From: Micromonospora sp. R77
Lineage (GTDB): Bacteria; Actinomycetota; Actinomycetes; Mycobacteriales; Micromonosporaceae
Assembly (NCBI RefSeq): GCF_022747945.1
Contig: NZ_JALDST010000001.1
Location: 2,232,001 to 2,296,000 of the forward strand
Reading direction: 5' to 3'
Length of the DNA stretch: 64,000 nt
This document shows, one piece after another, positions 41,584-50,358 of this stretch. The stretch's first letter is position 1; the number at the start of each line of letters is the position of its first letter. Below the pieces are notes generated by a model, which ran no database searches, was not told the DNA's origin, and saw nothing but the letters and a program-made list of their open reading frames with translations. Made by a program: the position numbers and the translations under genes.

Positions 41584-42882
41584 TCAGGGCACCTGGGAGC
41601 CGACCACCACCGCGTCCGGCGGGGTGTCCGGCACGGTCCGGGCGGCCAGCCGACGTACGGCGGTGTTGAGCACCGCGATCAGCGGCACCGCGACCAGCGC
41701 ACCGGCGATCCCGGCGAGGACCACCCCGGCGGCGATGCCGATGATCACGGCGAGCGGATGGATGGCCACCGCCCGACCCATGATCAGCGGCTGGAGCAGG
41801 TGCCCCTCCACCTGCTGCACACCGATCACCACGCCCAGGATGATCAACGCGGTCACCGGGCCGCTGTCGACCAGCGCCACCAGCACCGCCACCACCCCGG
41901 ACAGGGCCGCGCCGACGATCGGGATGAACGCCCCCAGGAAGACCAGTGCGGCCAGCGGGAAGGCGAACGGGATGTCGAAGATGACCAGGAAGATGCCGAT
42001 GCCGACCGCGTCGATGAACGCGACCAGCACGGTCGCCCGGACGTACGCGCCCAGCGTCGACCAGGACGCCCGGCCCGCGTCGTCCACCTTCCAGCGCGCC
42101 GCCACCGGCAGCAGCCGGACCAGGAAACGCCAGATGTTGTTGCCGTCGCGGAGGAAGAAGAACGTCGCGAAGAGCACCAGGATGGTGCCGGTGAGCACCT
42201 CGGCCAGGGTGGCGGCGGTGGAGAGCGCCCCGCTGGTGAACTTCGAGGTGTTGCCGTTGATCCAGCCCTGCGCCTCGTCGATGTAGCGGTTGAGCTGGCC
42301 GTCCGACAGGTGCAGCGGGCCGGTCTTGAGCCAGTTCTGGATCTGCCGGACCCCCTCCGACGACTTGTCGCTCAACTGCGGCACCCCGGCGATGAACTCG
42401 TTCACCACCAGGGTCAGCGTGCCGATCACCGCGGCCAGGCCACCGACCAGCACCACCCCGGTCGCCAGCGACCTGGGGAAGCGGGCCCTGAGCAGCCAGC
42501 CGACCGCCGGGGCGAGCAGCGCCGACAGCAGCAGCGCCACCGCCAGCGGGATGATCACGATGCTGATGGTGCCCACGATCTTGAGCAGCGCCCACGTCAC
42601 CACGCCGATCACGATCAGGCGCCACGACCAGGCCGCGGCGATCCGCAGCGCATGCGGCACGTCCGCGTCGTCCCGGCTGGAGGTGGAGTTGTGCAGGGCG
42701 GCCGGCGGCTCCACGCCCACCACGGTCGCCGCGGTCGGTGCCACCGGGCCCGGCACGGCCGGCGAGGCCACCCTCGCCTCCCCCGGTGCGTCGTCGACGT
42801 CCCGGCGGCCCGCGCGCACCGACTCACGTCCGGACTCGTACGCGCGGCGGAGCCGTCCGCGTACCCGCTCGAAGCGGCTCAA
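41584..42882 (-). CDS. AI-2E family permease
   Basis: A 432-residue AI-2 exporter/TqsA-like membrane protein with about eight helices in two groups (SWRLIVIGVVTWALLKIVGTISIVII... and ALSGVVAVLVALVDSGPVTALIILGVVIGVQQVEGHLLQPLIMG). The VQQVEGHLLQPLIMG motif is diagnostic. I place the start at TTG 42882 because AGGAGG lies five bases upstream; the GTG at 42888 is directly on the ribosome site. The long hydrophilic N-terminus (~90 residues) with RRAYESGRE is unusual. Substrate is unproven; signalling-molecule or osmolyte export is possible. Confidence 0.87.
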   Translation of the reverse strand: MSRFERVRGRLRRAYESGRESVRAGRRDVDDAPGEARVASPAVPGPVAPTAATVVGVEPPAALHNSTSSRDDADVPHALRIAAAWSWRLIVIGVVTWALLKIVGTISIVIIPLAVALLLSALLAPAVGWLLRARFPRSLATGVVLVGGLAAVIGTLTLVVNEFIAGVPQLSDKSSEGVRQIQNWLKTGPLHLSDGQLNRYIDEAQGWINGNTSKFTSGALSTAATLAEVLTGTILVLFATFFFLRDGNNIWRFLVRLLPVAARWKVDDAGRASWSTLGAYVRATVLVAFIDAVGIGIFLVIFDIPFAFPLAALVFLGAFIPIVGAALSGVVAVLVALVDSGPVTALIILGVVIGVQQVEGHLLQPLIMGRAVAIHPLAVIIGIAAGVVLAGIAGALVAVPLIAVLNTAVRRLAARTVPDTPPDAVVVGSQVP

Positions 42883-43038
42883 GCGCACCTCCTGCAACAG
42901 AACCGGCCCACCCACGTCGACGGGGGGCCAGGATACGTCGAACCGCCTCACCGTAAGGCGGTTCCGCCACATTGCCCAGCGTGGCCCTCGCGTAACCACC
43001 GGCCGGAGCGCCCCGGGCCACCGGGTACCGTCTCCGGC

Positions 43039-43386
43039 GTGACCGCCGACCAGAACCTCGACTCCGGCCTGCCGATCCGCCTGCTGCACGACCGCGTACT
43101 GGTGCGGATGGAGGGCAGCGAGGGCGAGCGCCGCTCCACCGCCGGCATCGTCATCCCGGCCACCGCCGCCGTGGGCAAGCGGCTGGCCTGGGCGACCGCC
43201 GTGGGGGTGGGCCCCCACGTCCGCACCGTCGTCGCCGGCGACCGGGTGCTCTTCGACCCCGACGAACGCTCCGAGGTCGAACTGCACGGCCGGGCGTACG
43301 TCCTGCTCCGCGAGCGCGACGTGCACGCGGTCGCCGCCGAGCGGGTCGAGAAGGAACCCACCGGCTCCACCGGTCTCTACCTGTAG
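43039..43386 (+). CDS. Orphan GroES/Cpn10-like protein
   Basis: A 115-residue co-chaperonin homologue. The beta-barrel fold shows PIRLLHDRVLVRMEG...RRSTAGIVIPATAA, the mobile loop, and VVAGDRVLFDPDERSEVELHGRAYVLLRERDVHAVA, but the length and C-terminus differ from canonical GroES. The window's GroEL has no GroES beside it. GTG 43039 is fixed by TACCGT 7 bases upstream (leaderless). It may be a specialised Cpn10 or a repurposed barrel protein. It precedes a 55-residue membrane peptide gene. Confidence 0.82.
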   Translation: MTADQNLDSGLPIRLLHDRVLVRMEGSEGERRSTAGIVIPATAAVGKRLAWATAVGVGPHVRTVVAGDRVLFDPDERSEVELHGRAYVLLRERDVHAVAAERVEKEPTGSTGLYL

Positions 43387-43453
43387 CTCCCCGCCGTTTG
43401 CGCGGCTGCGCGGCGGGAAGCCAGGCACCTCCAGCGCGCCCTGGGGAGGGACC

Positions 43454-43621
43454 ATGCCGGTATTCGTCAAGAAGCTGCTGACCTGGGGAAGCGTCGCGTT
43501 CCTGATCTACTTCATGGCGTTCCGGCCGGACGGGGCGGCGCAGATCTTCAAGGCGATCGGCGGGCTGCTGATGGCGATGGCCCAGGGCCTCGGCGACTTC
43601 CTCACCGGCCTGATGACCTGA
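43454..43621 (+). CDS. Small membrane protein (55 aa)
   Basis: ATG 43454 to TGA 43619 encodes 55 residues beginning MPVFVKKLLTWGSVAFLIYFMAFRPDG, with one clear membrane segment (~residues 10-23) and an amphipathic, Gly/Met-rich second half (FKAIGGLLMAMAQGLGDFL). The ribosome site GGGGAGGG lies a few bases upstream. It is shorter than usual annotation cut-offs. Its placement between the Cpn10-like gene and the PrsW gene suggests no obvious partner. Function unknown. Confidence 0.7.
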   Translation: MPVFVKKLLTWGSVAFLIYFMAFRPDGAAQIFKAIGGLLMAMAQGLGDFLTGLMT

Positions 43622-43637
43622 CCCGGCACCCGGGCGG

Positions 43638-45083
43638 TCAGGCGCCCGGCGGCCAGGGTGCGGCCGGGCGCGGGCCGTACCAGCCGGGCGGGCCGTAGCC
43701 GGCCGGCCAGGCCGGGGGCGGCGGTGGGGCGAGCACCACCGGGATCGGCACCACCGGCTCGTCGGGCGCCTCGACGGCGCGCTGCGACCCGTCCGGGAAC
43801 CGCAGGTGGTAGCGGTCCCCGTCCCAGACCCCGACCGGCGCCTGCGGGTCCCGACCCACGAAGAAAGTCCGGTACGCGGCGATCGCGTCCAGCAACTCCC
43901 GTTCCTCCCGGGCCGTCCGGTCCCGGTCGGCCTGCTTGCGGTCCAGTCCCCGGCGCATCCCGTCCCGCAGCAGCGCCAGCCGGGTCGCCGCGAACTGGTA
44001 GCCGCGCATCGCCTTCAGCCCCCCGTCGCCGGCCACCCGGCGGGCCCAGGTCCGGGCCGCGTGCCGGCGACCGAGGCTGCCCAGCGCCGCCACCTCCGGC
44101 GGGGTGAGCCAGCCGGCGCGGACGTAGTCCGGCAGGGTGCGCTCGGTGAGCCGTCCCTCCCAGGCGCGCAGCCAGATCGCCAGCCCGACCATGCCGAAGA
44201 AGATCGGCACCATCACCCCGATGTAGCCGTAGAGCGCGATCAGCGGCTGACCGGTCGCCGCGGCCAGCGACGGCAGCAGGTTCCAGGTGCCGTGCAGCAT
44301 CATCGCCAGCAGCAGGCCGGCGATCGGGGCGAGGACGCGCAGCCGGCGGTCCGCCGCCCGGGCGCTGACGCCCAGCCCCACCCCGGTCATCGAGGTGAAC
44401 AGCGGGTGGGCGAAGCCGAAGAGCAGGATCCGGACGATGAAGATGGCGATCACCTGTCGGGCGCCGGTCGCCGGGCCGTACTCCTCGACACCCACCCGGT
44501 AGCCGTAGCCGCCCAGGTAGAGGATGTTCTCCACCATGGCGAAGCCCACCGCGGAGAGCCCGCAGTAGACCAGGCCGTCGGTGATCCCGGACCATTCCCG
44601 CCGCCGGAAGACCAGCAGCAGGATCGGCCCGAGGGCCTTGGTCAGCTCCTCGATGAACGGGGCCACCAGCACGGCGGTCAGCGCGCTGGGCAGCCCCCAG
44701 TCCTTGAACTGCCCGGCGAAGAACTCGTTGACCTTCAGCGAGATGGCGGTGGAGACGAACGCGCCCCAGGCGAAACAGAAGATCAGGTATTTCAGCGGCT
44801 CCGGCTCGTAGCGGTCGAGCCAGAGGAAGCAGGCGACCAGCACCGGGACCGGCAGGATCGCCGCGATCACGCCGATCAGCAGCGCCTCGGCACCGAGGTT
44901 CTCGCCGAGCGTCCACACCATGAAGACCGCGCCGGCGGCGATCACCAGGACGACTGCGGCCAGCGCCAGGAACCGCCGCCAGCCGAGCCGGCGCAGCGGC
45001 ATCCGGGGGGCCGGCGCGCCGGACGGCGGAACGGCGGGCGCGGTCGGCGGCGGCAGGGCTCCGCCGGGCGGGGTGTCGGCCAT
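43638..45083 (-). CDS. PrsW family intramembrane metalloprotease
   Basis: A 481-residue membrane protein of the PrsW/CAAX-like glutamic protease family. Residues ~1-40 are Pro-rich. The conserved motifs are FIEELTKALGP (EExxK), VGFAMVENILYL (FxxxEN), and AMMLHGTWN (H). The C-terminal ~150 residues are cytoplasmic with a Pro-rich end. PrsW proteins cleave anti-sigma factors or similar membrane substrates. ATG 45083 has TACGCT 6 bases upstream (leaderless). It diverges from the SAM-IV riboswitch promoter. Confidence 0.9.
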   Translation of the reverse strand: MADTPPGGALPPPTAPAVPPSGAPAPRMPLRRLGWRRFLALAAVVLVIAAGAVFMVWTLGENLGAEALLIGVIAAILPVPVLVACFLWLDRYEPEPLKYLIFCFAWGAFVSTAISLKVNEFFAGQFKDWGLPSALTAVLVAPFIEELTKALGPILLLVFRRREWSGITDGLVYCGLSAVGFAMVENILYLGGYGYRVGVEEYGPATGARQVIAIFIVRILLFGFAHPLFTSMTGVGLGVSARAADRRLRVLAPIAGLLLAMMLHGTWNLLPSLAAATGQPLIALYGYIGVMVPIFFGMVGLAIWLRAWEGRLTERTLPDYVRAGWLTPPEVAALGSLGRRHAARTWARRVAGDGGLKAMRGYQFAATRLALLRDGMRRGLDRKQADRDRTAREERELLDAIAAYRTFFVGRDPQAPVGVWDGDRYHLRFPDGSQRAVEAPDEPVVPIPVVLAPPPPPAWPAGYGPPGWYGPRPAAPWPPGA

Positions 45084-45146
45084 GCGGTCAGCGTAGTCAC
45101 CTCCGGCCCACTGGTCCGGCCGCATTCCGACCGCTATGCTGCCGGG

Positions 45147-45275
45147 CAGGTCACGAGTGCCAGCGCGAAGCCCCGGCTTGCTGGCCGGCAACCCTCGTCG
45201 AGTTCGCGGTGGGGTGCCCCGGGTGATGACCGGGCCCAGCCCGAACGGCGTGCTGGGCAAGCGCGGACCCCGTCC
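45147..45275 (+). promoter_or_regulatory. SAM-IV riboswitch and promoter
   Basis: The stretch TCACGAGTGCCAGCGCGAAG, CCCCGGCTTGCTGGCCGGCA, ACCCTC, and GCGGTGGGGTGCCCCGGGTG, ATGACC matches the SAM-IV consensus I remember (actinobacterial S-adenosylmethionine riboswitch), including the closing GGTCA/TGACC helix. TATGCT at 45135-45140 is the -10, 6 bases before the motif. Downstream hairpins (GGACCCCG with CGGGGTCC) lie before the GGAGG ribosome site at 45308 and may sequester it. Cells probably turn the gene off when SAM is high. Confidence 0.85.
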
Positions 45276-45320
45276 CGGTGCCCACACCCCGGGGTCCCCA
45301 GGACCCTGGAGGCTGCTGGC

Positions 45321-46614
45321 ATGACCGTCACTCTCGTACCCCCGACGCCCGTCCTCCCGGCCCCGGCCCGGACCGACCCGCTCGGCGTGCTCGGCGTGCC
45401 GGGTGAGATCAACCTGGACTACGCGGCCAGCGCGCCCTGCGCGCGGGCCGCGGCCGACGCGGTGGCCGAGCTGCTGCCCTGGTACGCCAGCGTGCACCGC
45501 GGCGCGGGCGCGCTGTCGCGACGCTGCACCCTCGCCTACGAGCGGGCCCGGCAGACGGTCGGCGACTTCGTCGGCGCGCGGGCCGGGGACCACGTGGTCT
45601 TCACCCGCAACACCACCGACGCGTTGAACCTGCTGGCCCGGGCGCTCCCGGCCGGCACCACGGTGGTCACCTTCGCCGGTGAGCACCACGCCAACCTGCT
45701 GCCCTGGCCGCGCGGCTCGGTCCGGCTGCCGGTGCCGGCCAGCCCCGCCGAGGCGGTACGCGCGCTGGACGCCGCCCTCGGCGAGCTGCGCCGGGTGCCC
45801 GCCGGCCGGCCCGCCCCGACCCCCGCCGGCCCACCGGTGCTGGTGGCGGTGACCGGGGCGAGCAACGTGACCGGGGAGCGCTGGCCGGTGGCCGAGCTGG
45901 CCCGGGTGGCCCGCCGGCACGCCGCCCGGATCGTGGTGGACGCCGCCCAGCTCGCCCCGCACGCCCCGGTCGACCTCGCCGCCCTGGACGTCGACTACGT
46001 GGCGCTCTCCGGCCACAAGCTGTACGCGCCGTTCGGCGCGGGGCCCTGGTCGGCCGGGCCGACTGGCTGGACGCGGCACCGCCGTACCTGGTCGGGGGCG
46101 GGGCGACCAGCCACGTCGGGGCGGGCACCCACGAGGTGCGCTGGACCACCGGCCCGGCCCGGCACGAGGCGGGTACGCCGAACCTGCTCGGCGCGGTGGC
46201 CCTGGCGGCGGTCTGCGCGGCGCTCGCCGAGGCGGACCGGCCCGCGCTGCACGCCCGCGAGCAGGCGCTGCTGACCCGGCTGCGGGACGGGCTGGCGGCC
46301 CTGCCGCACGTCGTGGAGCTGCGCACGTTCGGCCCCCCGACGCGCCCCGGGTCGGCATCGTCTCGTTCGTGGTGGCCGGCCGGGACTCCGCCGAGGTCGC
46401 CGCCCGGCTCGCCACCGCGCACCGGATCGGGCTGCGGGACGGGTTGTTCTGCGCCCATCCGCTGGCCCGGCGGCTGCTCACCGAGGCCGCCGCGCGCAGC
46501 GGCCGGCGGGACCTGCCGGCCACCGCGTTGCGGGCCAGCATCGGCCTGGGCAGCACCGCCGCCGACGTGGACCGTCTGCTCACCGCGCTGCGTCCGCTCG
46601 GGTCGGGCCGCTGA
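45321..46614 (+). CDS. Class V aminotransferase / cysteine desulfurase-like enzyme (two frameshifts)
   Basis: A PLP enzyme of about 430 residues when repaired. The N-terminal part (45321 to ~46043) reads INLDYAASAPCARAAADAVAELLPWYASVHRGAG, TGASNVTGERWPVAELARVA and the lysine site DYVALSGHKLYAPFGAG, like SufS/NifS proteins. It then continues in a second frame (ALVGRADWLDAAPPYLVGGG... VELRTFGP) and a third (GIVSFVVAGRDSAEVAARLA to SGR). Each break is one missing base in a G or C run (46045-46048, 46332-46337), so sequencing error is plausible. Under a SAM-IV riboswitch it probably serves sulfur metabolism. Confidence 0.8.
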
Positions 46615-46653
46615 CCGGTCGCCACCCGGGCGGTCGGGCCGGGACCGGGGCGC

Positions 46654-47886
46654 TCAGCCGAGCGGTGGGGCGGTGGGGGGTTTGGGGGCCGGGTTGGCCT
46701 CGGCCGGGCCGGCGGACGGTTTGTCGTGGTCGCCGAAGGCCTGGCGGACCAACCGGTTCGCCTCGTCCTGGTCGACACCGGAGGCCACCATCAGGTCACT
46801 GGCGGTGGTCCGCACCTGGGCGACCACCACGCTGCCGGAGAAGCCCACCCCCGCCCCGTACGCCCGGCCGGCCTCGCTGACCGCGCGTAGGCACCGCTCC
46901 CGGGCCTGCTGCGGCTCCTCGCCGGCGGCGAACTCGTGCCGGAGCAGGCGTACCGACTCGGCGAGGTGCGCGACGGCGTCCGGCATCGGCTCCGGGATCG
47001 GCTCCTCGTCCTCGATCATCGTGACCGAACGGCGGATCAGGGTGCCGCTGTTGCGCATCGCCCGGTCGATCGGCTCGGCGGCCTCGGCGTAGTGGGTGAG
47101 CTCGCTGCGCCGGTGCCAGCGGGCCGGCGAGATGGTGATGGTCTCCTTGGCGCCCTCGATCGCCTCGGAGAGCGCATTCAGCTCCTCCTTGTTCTCCCGC
47201 AGCCGGAACAGCGCCTGCTGCGCCGCGCCCCGGTCCCGGGTACGCAGCGCCTCCGCGCAGACGTCGAGCTGCGCGGAGAGCAGGTCCAGCGCCGGCCGGG
47301 CGGCCCGGTTGATCACCCGTAGCGGGTTCAGCGGCAACAGGATCGCGGTGACCAGCAGCGCGATGCCACCACCCACGAAGGCGTCCACGAAGCGCGGGAT
47401 CTCCAGGTTCTGGGTGGACGGGGTGAGCGTCACGATCAGCACCGCGGTGGCCGCCGCCTGGATCACGATCGCCACGCTGGCCCCGGCGAAGACGGTCACC
47501 ACGATGGCCGCGGTGACCACCAGGCCGAGCTGCCACGCGCCGGCGCCGAGCAGATAGATCAGCAGGTCGCCGAGGAACACGCCCACCGCCACCCCGGCGA
47601 TCAGCTCCACGGTCCGGCGCAGCCGTTGACCGACGGAGGCGGCCAGCGTGCCCACTGCGGAGATCGGCGCGAAGACCGGCTGCGGGTTGCCCAGGAACTG
47701 GTGGGACACGATCCAGGCCAGCGCGGCGGCCAGTCCCGCCTGCACGGCCAGGCCGAACGCGGCGCGCACCCGGTGCATCCGGTCGTGCAGGGTGGCCTTG
47801 CTGCGCTGCCGCAGCTCCTGCATCCCCTCGGCGATCCGGGCCGAGTCGGCGTCCACCAGCCCCTCGCGCAGCACCCCACGGCGCAT
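46654..47886 (-). CDS. FUSC / aromatic acid exporter-like membrane protein
   Basis: A 410-residue protein with six membrane segments in residues ~45-190 (FGLAVQAGLAAALAWIVSHQFLG; RTVELIAGVAVGVFLGDLLIYLLG) of the ArAE_1/FUSC family, followed by a long soluble helical domain (residues ~200-410) with the NPLRVINRAARPALDLLSAQLDVCAEALRTRDRGAAQQAL segment. Members export aromatic acids or act as efflux components. ATG 47886 was chosen; no strong upstream elements decide it. It is convergent with the aminotransferase gene and divergent from the HD gene. Confidence 0.85.
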   Translation of the reverse strand: MRRGVLREGLVDADSARIAEGMQELRQRSKATLHDRMHRVRAAFGLAVQAGLAAALAWIVSHQFLGNPQPVFAPISAVGTLAASVGQRLRRTVELIAGVAVGVFLGDLLIYLLGAGAWQLGLVVTAAIVVTVFAGASVAIVIQAAATAVLIVTLTPSTQNLEIPRFVDAFVGGGIALLVTAILLPLNPLRVINRAARPALDLLSAQLDVCAEALRTRDRGAAQQALFRLRENKEELNALSEAIEGAKETITISPARWHRRSELTHYAEAAEPIDRAMRNSGTLIRRSVTMIEDEEPIPEPMPDAVAHLAESVRLLRHEFAAGEEPQQARERCLRAVSEAGRAYGAGVGFSGSVVVAQVRTTASDLMVASGVDQDEANRLVRQAFGDHDKPSAGPAEANPAPKPPTAPPLG

Positions 47887-47974
47887 GAACGGAGGTCTTC
47901 GGTCCCGGGCCACGGCGCGGACTACCCGCCCCGGACCCGGCGAATCCTCGCACCGGTGCGGCAGACTGCACCGG

Positions 47975-48613
47975 GTGGACGAGTTGATCGAGCGGTGGCG
48001 GGACGCGGCCCGCGCGGCGGGCGCCACCGACCCGGGTGCGGTGGACCGGGCCGGGGAGCGGCTGCTGGCCGGCTGGCGGGAGCCGCACCGGCACTACCAC
48101 ACCCTCGACCACCTGCTGGCGGTGCTCGACGTCGTCGACGCGTACGCCGGGCTGGCCCGACGGCCGGCGCTGGTCCGGCTGGCGGCCTGGGCCCACGACG
48201 CGGTCTACGATCCCCGGGCCGCGGGCGACGCCAACGAGCGGGCCAGCGCCGACCTCGCCGCCGGGCTGCTCGCCGCCGCCGGCACGCCGGCCGACGCGGT
48301 GACCGAGGTACGCCGACTGGTGCTCCTCACCGCCGGCCACACGGTCACCGCCGGCGACCCCGACGGCGCCCTGCTCTGCGACGCCGACCTGGCGATCCTG
48401 GCCGCCCCACCCGCCCGCTACGACCGCTACGCCGCCGCCGTCCGTCGCGAGTACGCGCACGTGCCCGAGCCGGACTTCCGGGCCGGCCGGGCCCGGGTGC
48501 TGACCGCCCTGCTCGCCCTGCCGGCCCGCTACCGGCTCCCGCCGCTGCACGCCCGCTGGGAGGCCGCCGCCCGCGCCAACCTCACCCGCGAACTCGCCGC
48601 CCTCACGAGCTGA
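47975..48613 (+). CDS. HD domain protein (COG4339-like metal-dependent phosphohydrolase)
   Basis: A 212-residue HD-fold protein. The first metal motif is EPHRHYHTLDHLLAVLDVVD (residues ~31-50), followed by LAAWAHDAVYDPRAAGDANERASAD containing the HD pair, and LLCDADLAILA. The family is predicted to hydrolyse nucleotide-like phosphoesters. GTG 47975 is the likely start. The stop is close to the convergent DUF4031 gene. Confidence 0.87.
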   Translation: MDELIERWRDAARAAGATDPGAVDRAGERLLAGWREPHRHYHTLDHLLAVLDVVDAYAGLARRPALVRLAAWAHDAVYDPRAAGDANERASADLAAGLLAAAGTPADAVTEVRRLVLLTAGHTVTAGDPDGALLCDADLAILAAPPARYDRYAAAVRREYAHVPEPDFRAGRARVLTALLALPARYRLPPLHARWEAAARANLTRELAALTS

Positions 48614-48624
48614 GGGCGCTCGGT

Positions 48625-48888
48625 TCAGCGGTGCAGGTGCCGGGGGCGGCGCAGGCCGGCGGCGCGCAGCAGGCGGACCAGTTCCCGGCTGGGGACGACC
48701 TGCGCGCCGAGCCAGACCGCCATCGGGAAGCGTTCCGCCGGGATGTCGTAGTGGTCCCGGTCGAAGCCACGGCGGGGCGCGCCCAGCGCCTCGGCGAAGG
48801 CGTGCAGCTCGGCGTAGGAGACGTCGCTGATCAGGTGCGACCAGAGCCGCCCCCGCCAGGGCACGGCCGGCCGGTCGAGATACAGCAT
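48625..48888 (-). CDS. DUF4031 domain protein (87 aa)
   Basis: A short protein that fits the DUF4031 family: WSHLISDVSYAELHAFAEALGAPRRGFDRDHYDIPAERF, with conserved H and D residues. ATG 48888 has TAGGGT 7 bases upstream, which fixes the start against a longer GTG start. It is divergent from the GlcD gene. The function is unknown. Confidence 0.82.
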   Translation of the reverse strand: MLYLDRPAVPWRGRLWSHLISDVSYAELHAFAEALGAPRRGFDRDHYDIPAERFPMAVWLGAQVVPSRELVRLLRAAGLRRPRHLHR

Positions 48889-48954
48889 GGCGGCCACCCT
48901 AGCCGGGGACGCGCCCGGTTGATGATCACGCGGGGACGACCTAGCCTTCCCCGC

Positions 48955-50355
48955 ATGGCCGACAGCCCCCTCCTCGACGACCTGCGGGCCGCCCTCGGCG
49001 ACGCCGCCGTGCTCACCGACCCGGACCTGCTCCGGCTGCACGAGCGGGACGAGGCCGATCTCTGCGCCGCCGGCACGCCGCTCGTGGTCACCCGGCCGCG
49101 CAGCACAGACGAGGTGGTGGCGGTGGTCCGGGCCGCCGCCCGGCACGGCGTACCGGTGGTGCCGCAGGGTGCCCGGACCGGGCTGGCCGGCGCCGCGAAC
49201 GCCGTCGACGGCGCGGTGGTGCTGAGCACCGTGGCGATGGACCGGATCCTGGAGATCGACCCGGTGAGCCGGATCGCCGTGGTCCAGCCCGGCGTCGTCA
49301 ACGCCACGCTGGCCGGCGCGGTGGCGGAGCAGGGGCTCTACTATCCCCCGGACCCGGGTTCCTGGGAGTCCTCCACCATCGGTGGCAACGTGTCCACCAA
49401 CGCCGGTGGCATGTGCTGCGTCAAGTACGGCGTCACCACCGAATACGTCCTCGGCCTGGAGGTGGTGCTCGCCTCCGGCGAGGTGCTGCGTACCGGCCGG
49501 CGGACCGCCAAGGGCGTCGCCGGGTACGACCTGACCCGGCTCTTCGTCGGCTCCGAGGGCACCCTCGGCGTGGTCACCGAGGTGACCGTGTCGCTGCGGC
49601 CCGCCCCCGAGGAGTCGCTGACCCTGGTCGCCGTCTTTCCCTCCACCGCCACCGCCGGCACGGCCGTCGCCGGGATCGCCGAACGGGGACTCAGCCCCAG
49701 CCTGCTGGAGCTGCTGGACCGCACCCATCTGGTGGCGATCGAGGCGTACCAGCCGATGGGGCTGCGCACCGACGCGGAGGCGCTGCTGCTGGCCGCCGTG
49801 GACACCGGCTCCCGGGCGGCCGACGACCTGGCCCGGATCGCCGAGGTCTGCACGGCGGCCGGCGCCGACGAGGTCTACGCGGCCACCGACGCCGTCGAGG
49901 CGGCGGCCCTGCTCCAGGCCCGTCGCCTGGCCCACCCGGCGATGGAGAAGTTCGCCGCGACGACCTTCCCGGACGGCAACGGCGGCCTGGTGATCGACGA
50001 CGTGGCGGTGCCGCGCGGCGCGCTCGCCGAACTGCTCGACGGGGTGGCCCGGATCGCCCGGGAGTGCGACGTGCCGATCGGCGTGGTCGGGCACGCCGGC
50101 GACGGGAACATGCACCCCAACATCGTGGTCGACCGGGCCGACCCGGCCAGTGTCGAGCGGGGCCGGCGGGCCTTCGACGAGATCATGCGGTTGGGCCTGG
50201 AACTCGGTGGCACCTGCACCGGGGAGCACGGCGTCGGGCTGCTCAAGCGGGACTGGCTGGCCCGGGAGATCGGCCCGGTCGGGGTCCGGGTGCACCACGC
50301 GATCAAGGCCGCGCTCGACCCGGACGGCCTGTTCAACCCCGGCAAGGTGCTCTGA
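48955..50355 (+). CDS. FAD-linked oxidase (GlcD/lactate dehydrogenase type)
   Basis: A 466-residue flavoenzyme. The PCMH-type FAD domain spans residues ~35-210 (VPVVPQGARTGLAGAANAVDGAVVLS; GVVNATLAGAVAEQGLYYPPDPGSWESSTIGGNVSTNAGGM) and the FAD-linked C-terminal domain ends HPNIVVDRADPASVERGRRAFDEIMRLGLELGGTCTGEHGVGLLKRDWL. This closely fits glycolate/D-lactate-type dehydrogenases. ATG 48955 has TAGCCT 7 bases upstream (leaderless). Electron acceptor unknown. Confidence 0.92.
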   Translation: MADSPLLDDLRAALGDAAVLTDPDLLRLHERDEADLCAAGTPLVVTRPRSTDEVVAVVRAAARHGVPVVPQGARTGLAGAANAVDGAVVLSTVAMDRILEIDPVSRIAVVQPGVVNATLAGAVAEQGLYYPPDPGSWESSTIGGNVSTNAGGMCCVKYGVTTEYVLGLEVVLASGEVLRTGRRTAKGVAGYDLTRLFVGSEGTLGVVTEVTVSLRPAPEESLTLVAVFPSTATAGTAVAGIAERGLSPSLLELLDRTHLVAIEAYQPMGLRTDAEALLLAAVDTGSRAADDLARIAEVCTAAGADEVYAATDAVEAAALLQARRLAHPAMEKFAATTFPDGNGGLVIDDVAVPRGALAELLDGVARIARECDVPIGVVGHAGDGNMHPNIVVDRADPASVERGRRAFDEIMRLGLELGGTCTGEHGVGLLKRDWLAREIGPVGVRVHHAIKAALDPDGLFNPGKVL

Positions 50356-50358
50356 CGC

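Noticed and set aside
41584..43470. Longer start for the AI-2E permease, reaching back over the Cpn10-like gene
   Set aside because: The extension is antisense of the Cpn10-like gene and lacks protein-like sequence. A perfect AGGAGG marks a downstream start.
48625..50298. 557-codon minus-strand open frame continuing from DUF4031
   Set aside because: Only the first 87 codons match DUF4031; the rest is antisense of the GlcD gene. A leaderless TAGGGT marks the true start.
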